Part shown: one piece after another, positions 33,796 through 42,717 of the stretch
Position numbering within the stretch: the stretch's first letter is position 1
Layout: every line of letters starts with the position of its first letter
The notes under the pieces: generated by a model
Databases searched by the model: none
Told to the model about the DNA's origin: nothing
The model's input: the letters and a program-made list of their open reading frames with translations, nothing else
Program-made: the position numbers and the translations under genes
Assembly: GCF_004295585.1 (NCBI RefSeq)
Contig: NZ_AP019400.1
Span: 6,378,501 to 6,442,500, forward strand
Origin: Cohnella abietis
GTDB taxonomy: Bacteria; Bacillota; Bacilli; Paenibacillales; Paenibacillaceae
Reading direction: 5' to 3'
Length of the DNA stretch: 64,000 nt

Positions 33796-34665
33796 TCAAT
33801 ATTCCAAATCTTCGGACATTGTTCGGAACTGGAAAATAGCAATAATCATAACGATAACTAGCAAAACAACCGCCTGCGCGGATGCAACGCCAAAATCAAA
33901 CTTCTTAAACGCATTCTCATAAATCAAATAACCGATTGTCGTTGTTGAACGGTTAGGACCGCCCCCAGTAAGCATATAGATCGGAGCGAACACTTGAAAA
34001 GATCCGACCGTATTTACAACGATCAAATACGTTAGCGTCGGCTTTAACATCGGCAATTTGATTTTGATCATCTCTTGCCATAGATTTGCTCCATCGATGC
34101 GCGCCGCTTCCTGATAATCCTTCGGTATACCGCCGAGTGAGGTTACGAGAATTAAGATGTTCGCTCCCTGTGAAACGGCTACCGTCATTAGAATAATCGA
34201 AAACAAAGCAATTTTCGGATCGCCTAGCCACAAAATAGGGGAAACCCCGACAAAATCAAGCAGATAATTAAGCAATCCGAACGAGGGATGATACAGCCAG
34301 AGCCATATGATCGACACAATGACGATCGGAGCAACACTCGGCAAATAAAATGCGGATTTAAACACACCTTGCATCCGTTGCTGGAAGGGATCTATCATGA
34401 ACGCTGCAATCAATGACAAAACCAGTCCTGCAACTACCGTTATGACGGTAAAAACCGCGGTAATCCATAGGGATTTCCAAAAGAAGCTGTCGCCGAACAC
34501 ATGATTGTAATTGCTGAAGCCAACCCATTCATAGCCGTTTAACGTCCACTTCTGAAAACTAAGCTGAAGACCCTTGAAGATGGGCAGGAACATGAATCCG
34601 GCGAACAAGAGGCAAGCCGGCAATAAAAAGAGATAGCCCGGAAGTGCTTTTCGTATACGATACAT
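33796..34665 (-). CDS. Sugar ABC transporter permease, MalF type (289 aa)
   Basis: L-P-G-Y-L-F-L-L-P-A begins the first helix, and about six helices follow. The EAA loop reads E-A-A-R-I-D-G-A-N-L-W-Q-E-M-I-K-I-K-L-P and matches CUT1 permeases. It pairs with the next gene to form the membrane channel of an importer fed by the lipoprotein encoded at 34797. A stem-loop between the two genes may lower permease expression relative to the binding protein. Confidence 0.94.
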   Translation of the reverse strand: MYRIRKALPGYLFLLPACLLFAGFMFLPIFKGLQLSFQKWTLNGYEWVGFSNYNHVFGDSFFWKSLWITAVFTVITVVAGLVLSLIAAFMIDPFQQRMQGVFKSAFYLPSVAPIVIVSIIWLWLYHPSFGLLNYLLDFVGVSPILWLGDPKIALFSIILMTVAVSQGANILILVTSLGGIPKDYQEAARIDGANLWQEMIKIKLPMLKPTLTYLIVVNTVGSFQVFAPIYMLTGGGPNRSTTTIGYLIYENAFKKFDFGVASAQAVVLLVIVMIIAIFQFRTMSEDLEY

Positions 34666-34741
34666 ATGTTCTCACCTCAATCACTGCTTCTCAGCGATTT
34701 CACTCCAAAGTCGTCAAGTCCATTTACATCGGGTTTATGAA

Positions 34742-34783
34742 GCGCCTGACCACCTAACTTAGTATCATTAAGCGGTCAAGCGC
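34742..34783 (-). terminator. Stem-loop between binding-protein and permease genes
   Basis: GCGCCTGACC (34742-34751) pairs with GGTCAAGCGC (34774-34783) with one mismatch. There is no T-run. Such stems downstream of binding-protein genes usually protect the upstream mRNA or cause partial termination. Confidence 0.6.
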
Positions 34784-34796
34784 CCTTGAATTCCTG

Positions 34797-36161
34797 TTAT
34801 TGCAGCTTTTCCTTGATTAACTTGTCCAACGAATCGAGAGATTCGCCGACCGTCTTACCACCGGTAAGGATCGCCTGTATTTCCTTCTCCCAATCTCCCA
34901 CGCTAACTAAACCAAATGCACGTGAAAACACGGAGTTTCCATAATTGGACAAGGCGTCGAAATACGTCATTACTGGATCGTCGCTATACAGGTTTCCGGA
35001 AGAATTTCGTGCCGGGAACGTTCCGATTTGCTTAACGATTTTAGAGTTTTCGGCATTCGTAATAAAACGCGCGAATTCCATGACAAGCTTCTTCTTCTCT
35101 TCCTCTTTCTGCTTAAATACGATAAAGCCACCTACGTTATTCCATGCTGCAGTCTCTTGGCCTTCTCCATGAGGAGGAGCGACAAATGCGATTTCAAAAG
35201 GCTTCGGAGCCTTCTTCACTTCTTCAAGCAAGAAAGGAGCATCTGGCATCATCGCGATTTGCTGATTTAGAAACATTTCCTTCGCATTCATTGCGCTTAT
35301 TCCCGCTCCACCCGGAGGAGCAACTTTATGCTTATTAGCTAAATCTATCGTGAATTGCAAACCATCTGCGAACGCCTTATCGGTTATCGTGGATTGATCG
35401 AAATTCGGGTTCACGATATTACCGCCGTTCGTCAATCCGTTTAAGTACATGTAGAACGGTGCATCCTTGCCCCAGACTACAGTCCCGTAAACATCGGGCT
35501 TGCTCCCTCCACTCCGATTGAATGTCGTAGCTTGAGCCGCTTTAAGGTACTCGTCTAAGCTCCAGTCCCGTAGCTCCCTGCTTGTCGGCAGTAGGTCGGT
35601 AGCATTTCGCTCCTTAAACAAATCCATGTTCACGGCAACCGCCGATACCATTTTTAGCCAAGGCCACATGTAAGCTTGATCCTTATATTTAATCGCGCCT
35701 TTCACCGCTTCCGAATAATCGTCCCAGTCGGCTTGAGTTAGAAATTCGTCTATCGGCTCGAGGACACCCATTTTGCCGTATTTCGTAACCCCGCCAAAGT
35801 TATTGATGGTGTAAACCAAATCCGGTGGCGATCCAGCGGCGACGCCTACATCGATTTTCTCTGTACCGCCAGACCAGTCAAGTAGTTCAACGGAGATGTT
35901 CGCTTGAGGATACTGCTCCTTAAACTGACGGGCATATTCTTTAGCCCAATCGTCCGGATTACCATTCCCATCACCATTAATCCCGTTCATCATCGGATAG
36001 ATCCAAAGCTTAATCGGGATTTCGCTTACTTTGCCTGTCTCTTTCGCGCCTTCCGATGATTGGCTCGCTGTAGAACCCTTATCGGAGTTGTCCTTCGCAC
36101 AAGCCGACATAATCATGCCGAAAATGAAAACGGTTGCTAAAATAATGGATAATTTACGCAT
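34797..36161 (-). CDS. Extracellular solute-binding lipoprotein of an ABC importer (454 aa)
   Basis: A signal peptide with lipobox M-S-A-C near residue 20, a Ser/Gly linker, then an SBP_bac_1 fold. The start at 36161 is backed by GGGGGT seven bases upstream. It is the first gene of the operon with two permeases and four enzymes. The ligand may be a sugar derivative or amide-containing compound, judging from the linked hydrolases; this is inference. It is probably regulated by the divergent GntR-SBP fusion protein. Confidence 0.93.
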   Translation of the reverse strand: MRKLSIILATVFIFGMIMSACAKDNSDKGSTASQSSEGAKETGKVSEIPIKLWIYPMMNGINGDGNGNPDDWAKEYARQFKEQYPQANISVELLDWSGGTEKIDVGVAAGSPPDLVYTINNFGGVTKYGKMGVLEPIDEFLTQADWDDYSEAVKGAIKYKDQAYMWPWLKMVSAVAVNMDLFKERNATDLLPTSRELRDWSLDEYLKAAQATTFNRSGGSKPDVYGTVVWGKDAPFYMYLNGLTNGGNIVNPNFDQSTITDKAFADGLQFTIDLANKHKVAPPGGAGISAMNAKEMFLNQQIAMMPDAPFLLEEVKKAPKPFEIAFVAPPHGEGQETAAWNNVGGFIVFKQKEEEKKKLVMEFARFITNAENSKIVKQIGTFPARNSSGNLYSDDPVMTYFDALSNYGNSVFSRAFGLVSVGDWEKEIQAILTGGKTVGESLDSLDKLIKEKLQ

Positions 36162-36302
36162 TTGTGTACCCCCATTTTTGTAGTATGAACACATTCATTA
36201 ACTATCGGCTTTATAACGATCACTCCAACGCAGCTCACAACCTCCTAATGAGTTTATTCTTCTTTCAAATTTCGTCAAAAATATGATATAATTCAAGTAC
36301 GC

Positions 36303-36365
36303 CATAAAGGTTATATGTACCGCACCTGTACCCTTTATGTTAGAGGTCGTTTCCACCTCTGTCAA
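36303..36365 (-). promoter_or_regulatory. Importer operon promoter with GntR-type operator
   Basis: On the minus strand TTGACA (36360-36365) and TAACAT (36337-36342) are 17 bases apart. The spacer consists of the inverted repeat AGAGGT-N7-ACCTCT (36342-36360). A second repeat, CATAAAGG/CCTTTATG (36303-36310, 36332-36339), lies just downstream at the transcription start. The rest of 36162-36492 is AT-rich with no gene. Confidence 0.8.
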
Positions 36366-36492
36366 TCTATTTTTGTTACTACATCTCACATTTCGTCAAT
36401 TAATCTAACATGCATATCCCCTGTGTCTTCCTAGATTGGGAATATGCATCGGTTTATTTGCTTGTTGTTCTTATAGGATTAGGAGGGACTTC

Positions 36493-37875
36493 ATGCGTAG
36501 AGAAAATGAGTTTCTTTACACTAAATTGTACAAAAACCTAAAGGAGCAAATCTGCACCGGACTTATTAAGCCCGGAGAATACTTGTTGCCCGAAAATGAA
36601 TTGAGCACCCATTACGGGATTAGCCGCAAATCGGTACGTCACGCTCTTTCCTTGCTTCAGGAAGACGGACTGATCATCAAACGCGTCGGTCTTGGCACGA
36701 TGGTACCGGAAGATTTAATAATCGAGAAATCGGAGCCGCAAACACTACGGATTCTGACTCCATCCCCCGCTTTCTTTCTTGAACGCGGTTTGCCTATTTT
36801 CATTGAGGCCTTTAATAAGAAGCATCCACATATCGAAGTTAAAGTTCTCGGACTACCGGTCGATAAGTTTTGGGAGTCCTTCCGCTCAAGCAATGAGATG
36901 GGCTTGATTGCCGACCTCGTCCTTGTCCCTGACATGAAGTTCTCGGAATGGAGTGGCTCAACCGATTTCGTTGACATAGCTCCGTTCATATCAGATCTCA
37001 CCAATTCGATTTATCCCAAGCTGATGAATCACTTCGGTAGCGAAGGTAAAATGTTAGCTGCTCCGTTTACCTTTTCTTCCGTATTTTTTGCCTGTAACCC
37101 GCGGTTGTTCGAACAACATGGTATACCGGTTCCGAACGACCGTTGGAGCTTCGATGAATTCATTGCCGCTGCCGAGCAGCTTACTCTCGTACAGGACGGC
37201 ATCACGACACAATTCGGTTTTTCCATGCATCCCGTCGTTAATCGTTGGCTAGCTTTGGCCGTTATGAACGGGTTTGCGCCTAGAGATCAAGCCAACCATA
37301 CACAAATCCTGTCACGTACCTTGTCTGTTATTCAGGACTTGTTTTTCCGCAAACGAATTGCCACTACGTTTCCTGATATGGTGTGGCCTAGAACCCCATT
37401 CATTCACGGAAAATCCGCCATGGTCCTGACCACGACATTCGAAATGGCAAACTGGCAAAACGACGACATGGACTTTATCCCGAAGGTAATTCCAATGCCG
37501 TTCGACAATGATCGCTCAACATTGCTTCTGGCGAATGCCTTTATGATCCCAGCTTCTAGCCAAAATGTGCAGTCCGCCGTATCGTTTATCCGCTCCGCAT
37601 TGGAGGACGCTACACAACGGGAATTGACCGAGCAAACACTGTTTCTTTCCGTTAAGGAACCTATTAACCTGCAAGCGAAAGAGGATCCTTATTTGCACTC
37701 TTTGAATATTGCCAACAATCAAATCGACAACGACTACTTTATTAATGAGTTGTTCGATGATACCGTTCGGAATGCTCTTGAAGAGGAAATGAGTATGTTT
37801 TGGCTTGGGCTTGAGCCCCCTTCTTCGATTGTGGATGTGTATGACAAGCTGATTCTGGAGTGCGTGCAAAGATAA
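36493..37875 (+). CDS. GntR regulator fused to a solute-binding-protein-like domain (460 aa)
   Basis: Residues 5-72 are a GntR winged helix (I-K-P-G-E-Y-L-L-P-E-N-E-L-S-T-H-Y-G-I-S-R-K-S-V-R-H-A). From about residue 80 to the end the protein follows an ABC-type SBP_bac_1 fold (F-I-E-A-F-N-K-K-H-P-H-I-E-V-K-V, W-S-F-D-E-F-I-A-A-A-E-Q-L, H-G-K-S-A-M-V-L). It has no signal peptide, so the binding-protein fold works inside the cell as the effector domain. The start follows TTAGGAGGG. Divergence from the importer operon suggests it senses the imported ligand. Confidence 0.9.
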   Translation: MRRENEFLYTKLYKNLKEQICTGLIKPGEYLLPENELSTHYGISRKSVRHALSLLQEDGLIIKRVGLGTMVPEDLIIEKSEPQTLRILTPSPAFFLERGLPIFIEAFNKKHPHIEVKVLGLPVDKFWESFRSSNEMGLIADLVLVPDMKFSEWSGSTDFVDIAPFISDLTNSIYPKLMNHFGSEGKMLAAPFTFSSVFFACNPRLFEQHGIPVPNDRWSFDEFIAAAEQLTLVQDGITTQFGFSMHPVVNRWLALAVMNGFAPRDQANHTQILSRTLSVIQDLFFRKRIATTFPDMVWPRTPFIHGKSAMVLTTTFEMANWQNDDMDFIPKVIPMPFDNDRSTLLLANAFMIPASSQNVQSAVSFIRSALEDATQRELTEQTLFLSVKEPINLQAKEDPYLHSLNIANNQIDNDYFINELFDDTVRNALEEEMSMFWLGLEPPSSIVDVYDKLILECVQR

Positions 37876-37883
37876 AAGTGAAG

Positions 37884-37918
37884 GACCCTGCCCGCTTAAG
37901 AGCGATCAGGGTTTTTTT
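37884..37918 (+). terminator. Terminator of the GntR-SBP gene
   Basis: ACCCTG and CAGGGT pair with an inner GC/GC stem and are followed by seven T. It lies 10 bases after the stop. Confidence 0.85.
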
Positions 37919-37933
37919 GAATTCCAAGCAAGC

Positions 37934-37978
37934 ATAAACGGCTTTCGCTGTCTTTTGGTTAGCGAAAGATTGTTTATG
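37934..37978 (-). terminator. Imperfect stem at the end of the serine dehydratase operon
   Basis: CATAAAC..CTTTCGCT and AGCGAAAG..GTTTATG pair with a small internal loop around the Gfo/Idh/MocA stop codon. There is no T-run. It may stabilise the 3' end of the six-gene transcript. Confidence 0.5.
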
Positions 37979-38882
37979 TCGGGATGGGAACCCCCCCGAG
38001 CTTTCTGCTCTCTTCCGCGGCTTCCAGGAACCGAATGATTTCGGCGGTTTCCGACCATTGAATCGGCGATTGCTTTGTTCGGAAGAAATTCATGATCTGT
38101 TCAAGCAGACTTGCGTAAAAAGGCTTGGCATCCGGACTTATTTCAAAGGAGAACCGTTGTTTATCCTCGCCATGAATAACCGCCCCGAAGCGACTATCCG
38201 GTCTACGTTCGAGCCTTACAGTGCCGATACGACCGTCGTGCCAGCGTCCGGTTACGATTTCATAGTCGTCTTCTACCCAAGCACTTATGCTAGCACAACC
38301 TGTTCCCAATATCGCATATAACATTTCTACGGAATGAATTCCATACCAGAAATAAACAGATTGAGTCGGTTCAACGATAAATGGACCTCGAGTCTCGGCA
38401 GCCGCAACGTTTGATCTACCAATTGCAGCTAAGCACTCGCGCATTTGTTCCGCATAGCGCAAGGAAGAGCTACTCATGATCGGAGTCCCCCAACGTTTGG
38501 CTATTTGATGAATCTCTGCCGCTTCTCTAGCGGACAAAGCCAAAGGTTTATCGATAAACACCGGCTTCCCATAGGGGGCGATGGCTTGAAATTGCTCCAG
38601 ATGTACGCGTCCGTCCGCCGATTCCAGCAAGATCGCGTCGCAGCTTTCCGCGACTTCTTGGAGGCTATCCATCTTCAATATACCGAATCTGTCGCTTAAT
38701 AGATTCATATAATCGTCCACGCGACTGATGCTTAAGGGGAAATCCGCTGATCCGCCGGCATAAGCGCAAACGACGCGTCCCCCAGGGATATGATCCTTAT
38801 GGTGAATGTCATTAATCATACTCGAGAACACTACGGCATGCGACGTATCTGTGCCGATTAGACCTATTCGAAGTTCATTCAT
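37974..38882 (-). CDS. Gfo/Idh/MocA family oxidoreductase (302 aa)
   Basis: The Rossmann start reads I-G-L-I-G-T-D-T-S-H, characteristic of a Gfo/Idh/MocA branch. The E-K-P-equivalent is I-D-K-P-L-A-L-S about residue 135, and a beta-sheet substrate domain follows. It is an NAD(P)-dependent dehydrogenase of a sugar or inositol-like compound, or a dehydrated derivative. It is the last of six genes, overlapping the M20 gene by eight bases. The substrate is not identified. Confidence 0.9.
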   Translation of the reverse strand: MNELRIGLIGTDTSHAVVFSSMINDIHHKDHIPGGRVVCAYAGGSADFPLSISRVDDYMNLLSDRFGILKMDSLQEVAESCDAILLESADGRVHLEQFQAIAPYGKPVFIDKPLALSAREAAEIHQIAKRWGTPIMSSSSLRYAEQMRECLAAIGRSNVAAAETRGPFIVEPTQSVYFWYGIHSVEMLYAILGTGCASISAWVEDDYEIVTGRWHDGRIGTVRLERRPDSRFGAVIHGEDKQRFSFEISPDAKPFYASLLEQIMNFFRTKQSPIQWSETAEIIRFLEAAEESRKLGGVPIPT

Positions 38883-40059
38883 AGGCAGAGAGCGCAGCGA
38901 GTCTGCTTATCGCGATATCGGCCAGCAAAGCCGCACCAAGCGGAATGCACTGTTCGTTTAACCTATACTTCGGATGATGGAGTCCGTAAGCGGACTGCGC
39001 ATCTTTCTCTGGACCCGATCCCAGCCAAAAGAAACACCCCGGAATATGATTCAGGTAGACGGAAAAGTCCTCCCCAGCTAGAGTCGGCAACGCATGTATT
39101 CTTCTTTCGGATCCAATGGTATTGTCGATAATCGCATTCACATGGGCAACGTTCTCATCCGGATTAACGAGCACCGGCACCTGTCGGATATAATTCAGCC
39201 GAGCTTCGCATTGATAACCCTCTGCAATTCGTTGAACAATTCGCTCGATCCGTTCGGCCAATCCGTCACGAACGTCCGGATGGAATGCACGGACTGTCCC
39301 CGTCATCTCGCATGTATGCGGGATAACGTTATTCGCTTCACCAGCGCGAATGCTTCCGATCGTTACGACGACCGGATCGAAAGGCGATACTTCGCGGCTA
39401 ACAACAGTCTGCAGCGCCTGAACGATCGCCGAGGCGCAGACGACCGGATCAATGCTTTGATCGGGAATCGCACCGTGCCCACCTTTGCCTTTCAGAAAAA
39501 TCTCTATACGGTCGACGGAACCCATCATAGATCCGGCGCGGGTAGCTGCCCATCCGGCGGAAAGCGTCGGTAGATTATGCAAGCCGTAAATTTCGCTTAC
39601 CCCATTCAAAACGCCTTGTTCGATCATCGCTTTCGCGCCAGCATTTATTTCTTCTGCGGATTGAAACAACAACCTCACAGTTCCGTTCAACTTAGCACCT
39701 CCGGCAAGCAATTCCGCCGCTCCGAGCAGTATCGCCGTATGTGCATCGTGACCGCAGGCGTGCATAATTCCCGGGCGAGACGAGGCAAACGGCACACCCG
39801 TTTCCTCCTGAATCGGAAGAGCGTCCATATCCGCCCGCAATGCGACAATCGGACCGGAACGTTCGCCGACAATTTCGGCGACAATACCATGACCCCCAAC
39901 GCCCGTGCGGTAAGGTATGCCGAGGCGGTCAAGCCGTTGCGTAACTTTGGAAGCCGTCTCGGCCTCTTCGAAACTAAGCTCCGGATAACGATGAAGCTCC
40001 CTACGGAAATCCGTCCATTCTGGCGCTAATTCATTTGCTTTCTCCAACCATGTCGTCAC
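38875..40059 (-). CDS. M20 family amidohydrolase (394 aa)
   Basis: Metal-site motifs of M20D enzymes are present: H-A-C-G-H-D-A-H-T-A with catalytic D, S-A-E-E-I-N-A-G-A, G-L-H-N-L-P and the late L-A-G-E-D-F-S-V-Y. Family members remove acyl groups from N-acyl amino acids, hippurate or indole-acetyl amino acids. In this operon it could free an amino acid whose further breakdown uses the dehydratase. It overlaps sdaAA by four bases. Confidence 0.94.
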   Translation of the reverse strand: MTTWLEKANELAPEWTDFRRELHRYPELSFEEAETASKVTQRLDRLGIPYRTGVGGHGIVAEIVGERSGPIVALRADMDALPIQEETGVPFASSRPGIMHACGHDAHTAILLGAAELLAGGAKLNGTVRLLFQSAEEINAGAKAMIEQGVLNGVSEIYGLHNLPTLSAGWAATRAGSMMGSVDRIEIFLKGKGGHGAIPDQSIDPVVCASAIVQALQTVVSREVSPFDPVVVTIGSIRAGEANNVIPHTCEMTGTVRAFHPDVRDGLAERIERIVQRIAEGYQCEARLNYIRQVPVLVNPDENVAHVNAIIDNTIGSERRIHALPTLAGEDFSVYLNHIPGCFFWLGSGPEKDAQSAYGLHHPKYRLNEQCIPLGAALLADIAISRLAALSAYE

Positions 40060-40949
40060 TTGGGTTTCCCGCCTTTCTTTCCGTAAAGCTGCTCCATGAT
40101 TTTGCGCCCTGTCGGCGTCTGCGCGAGGCCGCCTTTGGCGGTTTCCCGATGCTTCTCCGGCATTGCTGCTCCGACCTCCAGCATGACCCCGATCACTTCA
40201 TCAGACGGTATCGCGCTGCGGACGCCGGCAAGCGCCATATCCGCCGCGGCCAATGCCGTAACGGCGCCGAAGCCATTTCTCACGATGCACGGAATCTCCA
40301 CCAGTCCGGCAACCGGATCGCAGATGAGCCCCAGTGAGTTTTTCAGCGCCAGTCCGACGGCATGAACGGCTTGCTCCGGCGAACCTCCGCGTATTTCGGT
40401 CAGCGCGCCGGCGGCCATGCCGATCGCCGAGCCGACTTCTGCTTGGCAGCCTCCTTCCGCGCCTGACACGAACGAATTGTTGGCGATCACGTAGCCGATC
40501 GCACCCGCGGCGAACAAACCGTATACGAGTCGTGAATCCTCCCAATCAAACCTCTCCTGGGAGCTGACGAACACTCCCGGAATGATGCCGCAGGATCCGG
40601 CAGTCGGCGTGGCAATCACTCGTCCCATCGAAGCGTTAACCTCCGAAACGGCAAGCGCATAAGCAAGCGCTTTGCTCGCTTCATCCCCGAGCGAGGATTG
40701 CTGTACACGCCCGTAATCGTGGACCCGACGCGCATCTCCTCCAGTAAGGCCGCTACGAGACTTTGTCTCCTCTTCGATACCCTTACGAACGGCTTCTTTC
40801 ATCACTTGATAGTAAGAAGCCATTTGTTCGTATATTTGTTCTGTGCTCTGGCCGGTTTCTCGGGCTTGTTCCACTACCATGAGTCTGCCTATCGACAGAG
40901 ATTCTTCCTTGCACAAAGTCATTAATTGCTCCAAGCTGGAAAATCTCAT
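40056..40949 (-). CDS. sdaAA: L-serine ammonia-lyase, Fe-S type, alpha subunit
   Basis: The 297-residue catalytic chain has cluster cysteines in T-A-G-S-C-G-I-I-P-G, G-G-C-Q-A-E-V-G-S-A and V-E-I-P-C-I-V-R-N, and the C-D-P-V-A-G-L segment. With the beta chain it converts L-serine to pyruvate and ammonia using a 4Fe-4S centre. The start overlaps sdaAB by four bases. Its presence in a catabolic operon suggests that serine or a serine-like 2-amino-3-hydroxy acid is an intermediate. This copy may be specialised rather than housekeeping. Confidence 0.96.
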   Translation of the reverse strand: MRFSSLEQLMTLCKEESLSIGRLMVVEQARETGQSTEQIYEQMASYYQVMKEAVRKGIEEETKSRSGLTGGDARRVHDYGRVQQSSLGDEASKALAYALAVSEVNASMGRVIATPTAGSCGIIPGVFVSSQERFDWEDSRLVYGLFAAGAIGYVIANNSFVSGAEGGCQAEVGSAIGMAAGALTEIRGGSPEQAVHAVGLALKNSLGLICDPVAGLVEIPCIVRNGFGAVTALAAADMALAGVRSAIPSDEVIGVMLEVGAAMPEKHRETAKGGLAQTPTGRKIMEQLYGKKGGKPK

Positions 40950-41629
40950 GGCGTTCCCCCCTTGCTCGCTAAGTCGATTACGCTAACGCGGCGCACGTTC
41001 GTCAGCTCGCGAATCCGCTCGATCACTTCCTCACGAATCCGCTGATCGCTTTCGATGACGGTAAGCGCCTCGCCGTTCCGGGCTTCACGGTCAACCTCCA
41101 TATAGCTGATGTTCACATGGGCGTTTTTCAAGATCTCGGTAACTTCAGATACCATACCGTATCTGTCCTCGTGGTAGATTAGCAGCGTAGGGTAATTCGC
41201 CGTAAACTTCACGTCGAAACGATCGATGCCGACGATCTCGACATTGCCTCCGCCGATCGATCGCCCCGTAACACTTACGTTCGTATCCCCGAGTCTCATC
41301 GTAATCGTCGCGGTATTAGGATGAACGTCGGGTTTCCGTCCTTCCTTAAACCTCACGAGAAGCCCCGCGGCTGCCGCCAAATCCAAGGCATCCCTAATCC
41401 TCTCATCGTCCGTATCGTAATCCAACAAGCCGGCGACGATCGCGAGATCGGTCCCGTGTCCGCGATACGTGTCAGCGAACGATCCATATAGAATGATGTC
41501 CGCTTCCTGCGGCAAGCCACCCATTGCCTGTCTCGCGGTTCTGCCTAAACGAGCGGCGCCTGCCGTATGGGAACTGGAAGGCCCGATCATACTCGGACCG
41601 ATAATGGAGAACACATCCTTGAATCGCAT
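40946..41629 (-). CDS. sdaAB: L-serine ammonia-lyase, beta subunit
   Basis: The 227-residue chain opens F-S-I-I-G-P-S-M-I-G-P-S-S-S-H-T-A-G-A, the classic beta-subunit signature. It ends in an ACT domain (L-L-I-Y-H-E-D-R-Y-G-M-V-S-E-V-T-E-I-L) that can bind serine as a regulator. It lies five bases after the DapA-like gene and overlaps the alpha chain, giving the usual beta-alpha order. Confidence 0.96.
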   Translation of the reverse strand: MRFKDVFSIIGPSMIGPSSSHTAGAARLGRTARQAMGGLPQEADIILYGSFADTYRGHGTDLAIVAGLLDYDTDDERIRDALDLAAAAGLLVRFKEGRKPDVHPNTATITMRLGDTNVSVTGRSIGGGNVEIVGIDRFDVKFTANYPTLLIYHEDRYGMVSEVTEILKNAHVNISYMEVDREARNGEALTVIESDQRIREEVIERIRELTNVRRVSVIDLASKGGTP

Positions 41630-41634
41630 GACCG

Positions 41635-42717
41635 TTAGTCCTTAAGCCAATCTTGGAGGCCAGATGCAACGAATTCATCGTCATGTAAGTGAGGATATTG
41701 CGAGTATACGCGATCAATTTCTCCCGATTGGCCGGGGGACAACGTTTCCTCGGGATTCAAGCACCATATGCCTTTCAGTAAGCCTTGTCTTCTGAGCACC
41801 TCGTGAATACCCGGTATGCAGCCTTCAAAATGATGCGCGGGATCGAAGAACGCCGCGTTCGTGTCTGTCACTTGGATGGCTCGCGTCAGCCAATTGGCGG
41901 ATATCGAATCGTCGTTCCTTACCTCCTTAATCTCCTCGAGTAGAGCCACCGCTTTATTCGTCCATACCGCCCAATGGCCGAGCAAACCTCCAACGACCGC
42001 TTTTTCCACAACTGTGCCGTCGATCTCGAATCGGAACTTAGTAAGCAGGTCTACGATAATGTTATCGTCGTTGCCCGTATAGAGGGCGATCTCGTCGCGT
42101 CTGCTGGAATAACAAACCGCGCGGGCGACGTCGAGCGTTTGATAACGATTGAACGGAGCCATCTTAATCGCGACGACGTTCGGAATTTCGGAGAAACGGC
42201 TCCAGAAGTCGTAGCTAAATATTCTTCCCCCTACGGAAGGCTGCAAATAGAAGCCGATAACTGGCATCAGCTCCGCGACCCGTTCCGTACGCGCGATCAA
42301 ATCGTCCTCGCTCCAATCCGCTAGTCCACCCATGCTAAGCAGGGCTGCATCGTATCCGAGCGACAATGCAATCCGACTTTCGCTCAGAGCTTGAACAGTC
42401 GGGCCGCATATACCGGCCACTTGGATGAAGGGACGATCCAGTTTGCCTTCCCTTTTCGCTTTCTTCACTTCTTCGGCTGCCATAGACAACACCGTTTCGT
42501 AGAGATCATGCTGTGGATCGCGAATTTCGAACTGCGTCGAATGCACACCGACGGCAATGCCTCCAGCTCCGGAGGCGATGTAATAACGGGACAATGCCCT
42601 TTGGCTCGCCACATCCAGCTGACGATTCTCGTCCAAGGCAAGGGGATGGGCGGGAATGACGAGGCCGTCTTGAAGCGCGGCCGACAATTCGGCCGACAAC
42701 CGGTTTGATGCAGCCAT
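41635..42717 (-). CDS. Dihydrodipicolinate synthase (DapA)-family aldolase (360 aa)
   Basis: A TIM barrel of the DapA/NanA class with the Schiff-base lysine in V-V-A-I-K-M-A-P-F and a tyrosine in I-G-F-Y-L-Q-P. It is about 60 residues longer than DapA, with extra C-terminal helices. The family joins or cleaves pyruvate and aldehydes. The start at 42717 overlaps the preceding stop (TAATG), and AAAGGGG precedes it. Production of pyruvate, or retro-aldol release of it, would fit a pathway with serine dehydratase. The exact reaction is unknown. Confidence 0.9.
   Translation of the reverse strand: MAASNRLSAELSAALQDGLVIPAHPLALDENRQLDVASQRALSRYYIASGAGGIAVGVHSTQFEIRDPQHDLYETVLSMAAEEVKKAKREGKLDRPFIQVAGICGPTVQALSESRIALSLGYDAALLSMGGLADWSEDDLIARTERVAELMPVIGFYLQPSVGGRIFSYDFWSRFSEIPNVVAIKMAPFNRYQTLDVARAVCYSSRRDEIALYTGNDDNIIVDLLTKFRFEIDGTVVEKAVVGGLLGHWAVWTNKAVALLEEIKEVRNDDSISANWLTRAIQVTDTNAAFFDPAHHFEGCIPGIHEVLRRQGLLKGIWCLNPEETLSPGQSGEIDRVYSQYPHLHDDEFVASGLQDWLKD

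Noticed and set aside
39094..39573. 159-codon ORF opposite the M20 amidohydrolase
   Set aside because: The opposite strand encodes a complete M20 enzyme with all motifs; GC-rich DNA gives long chance frames.
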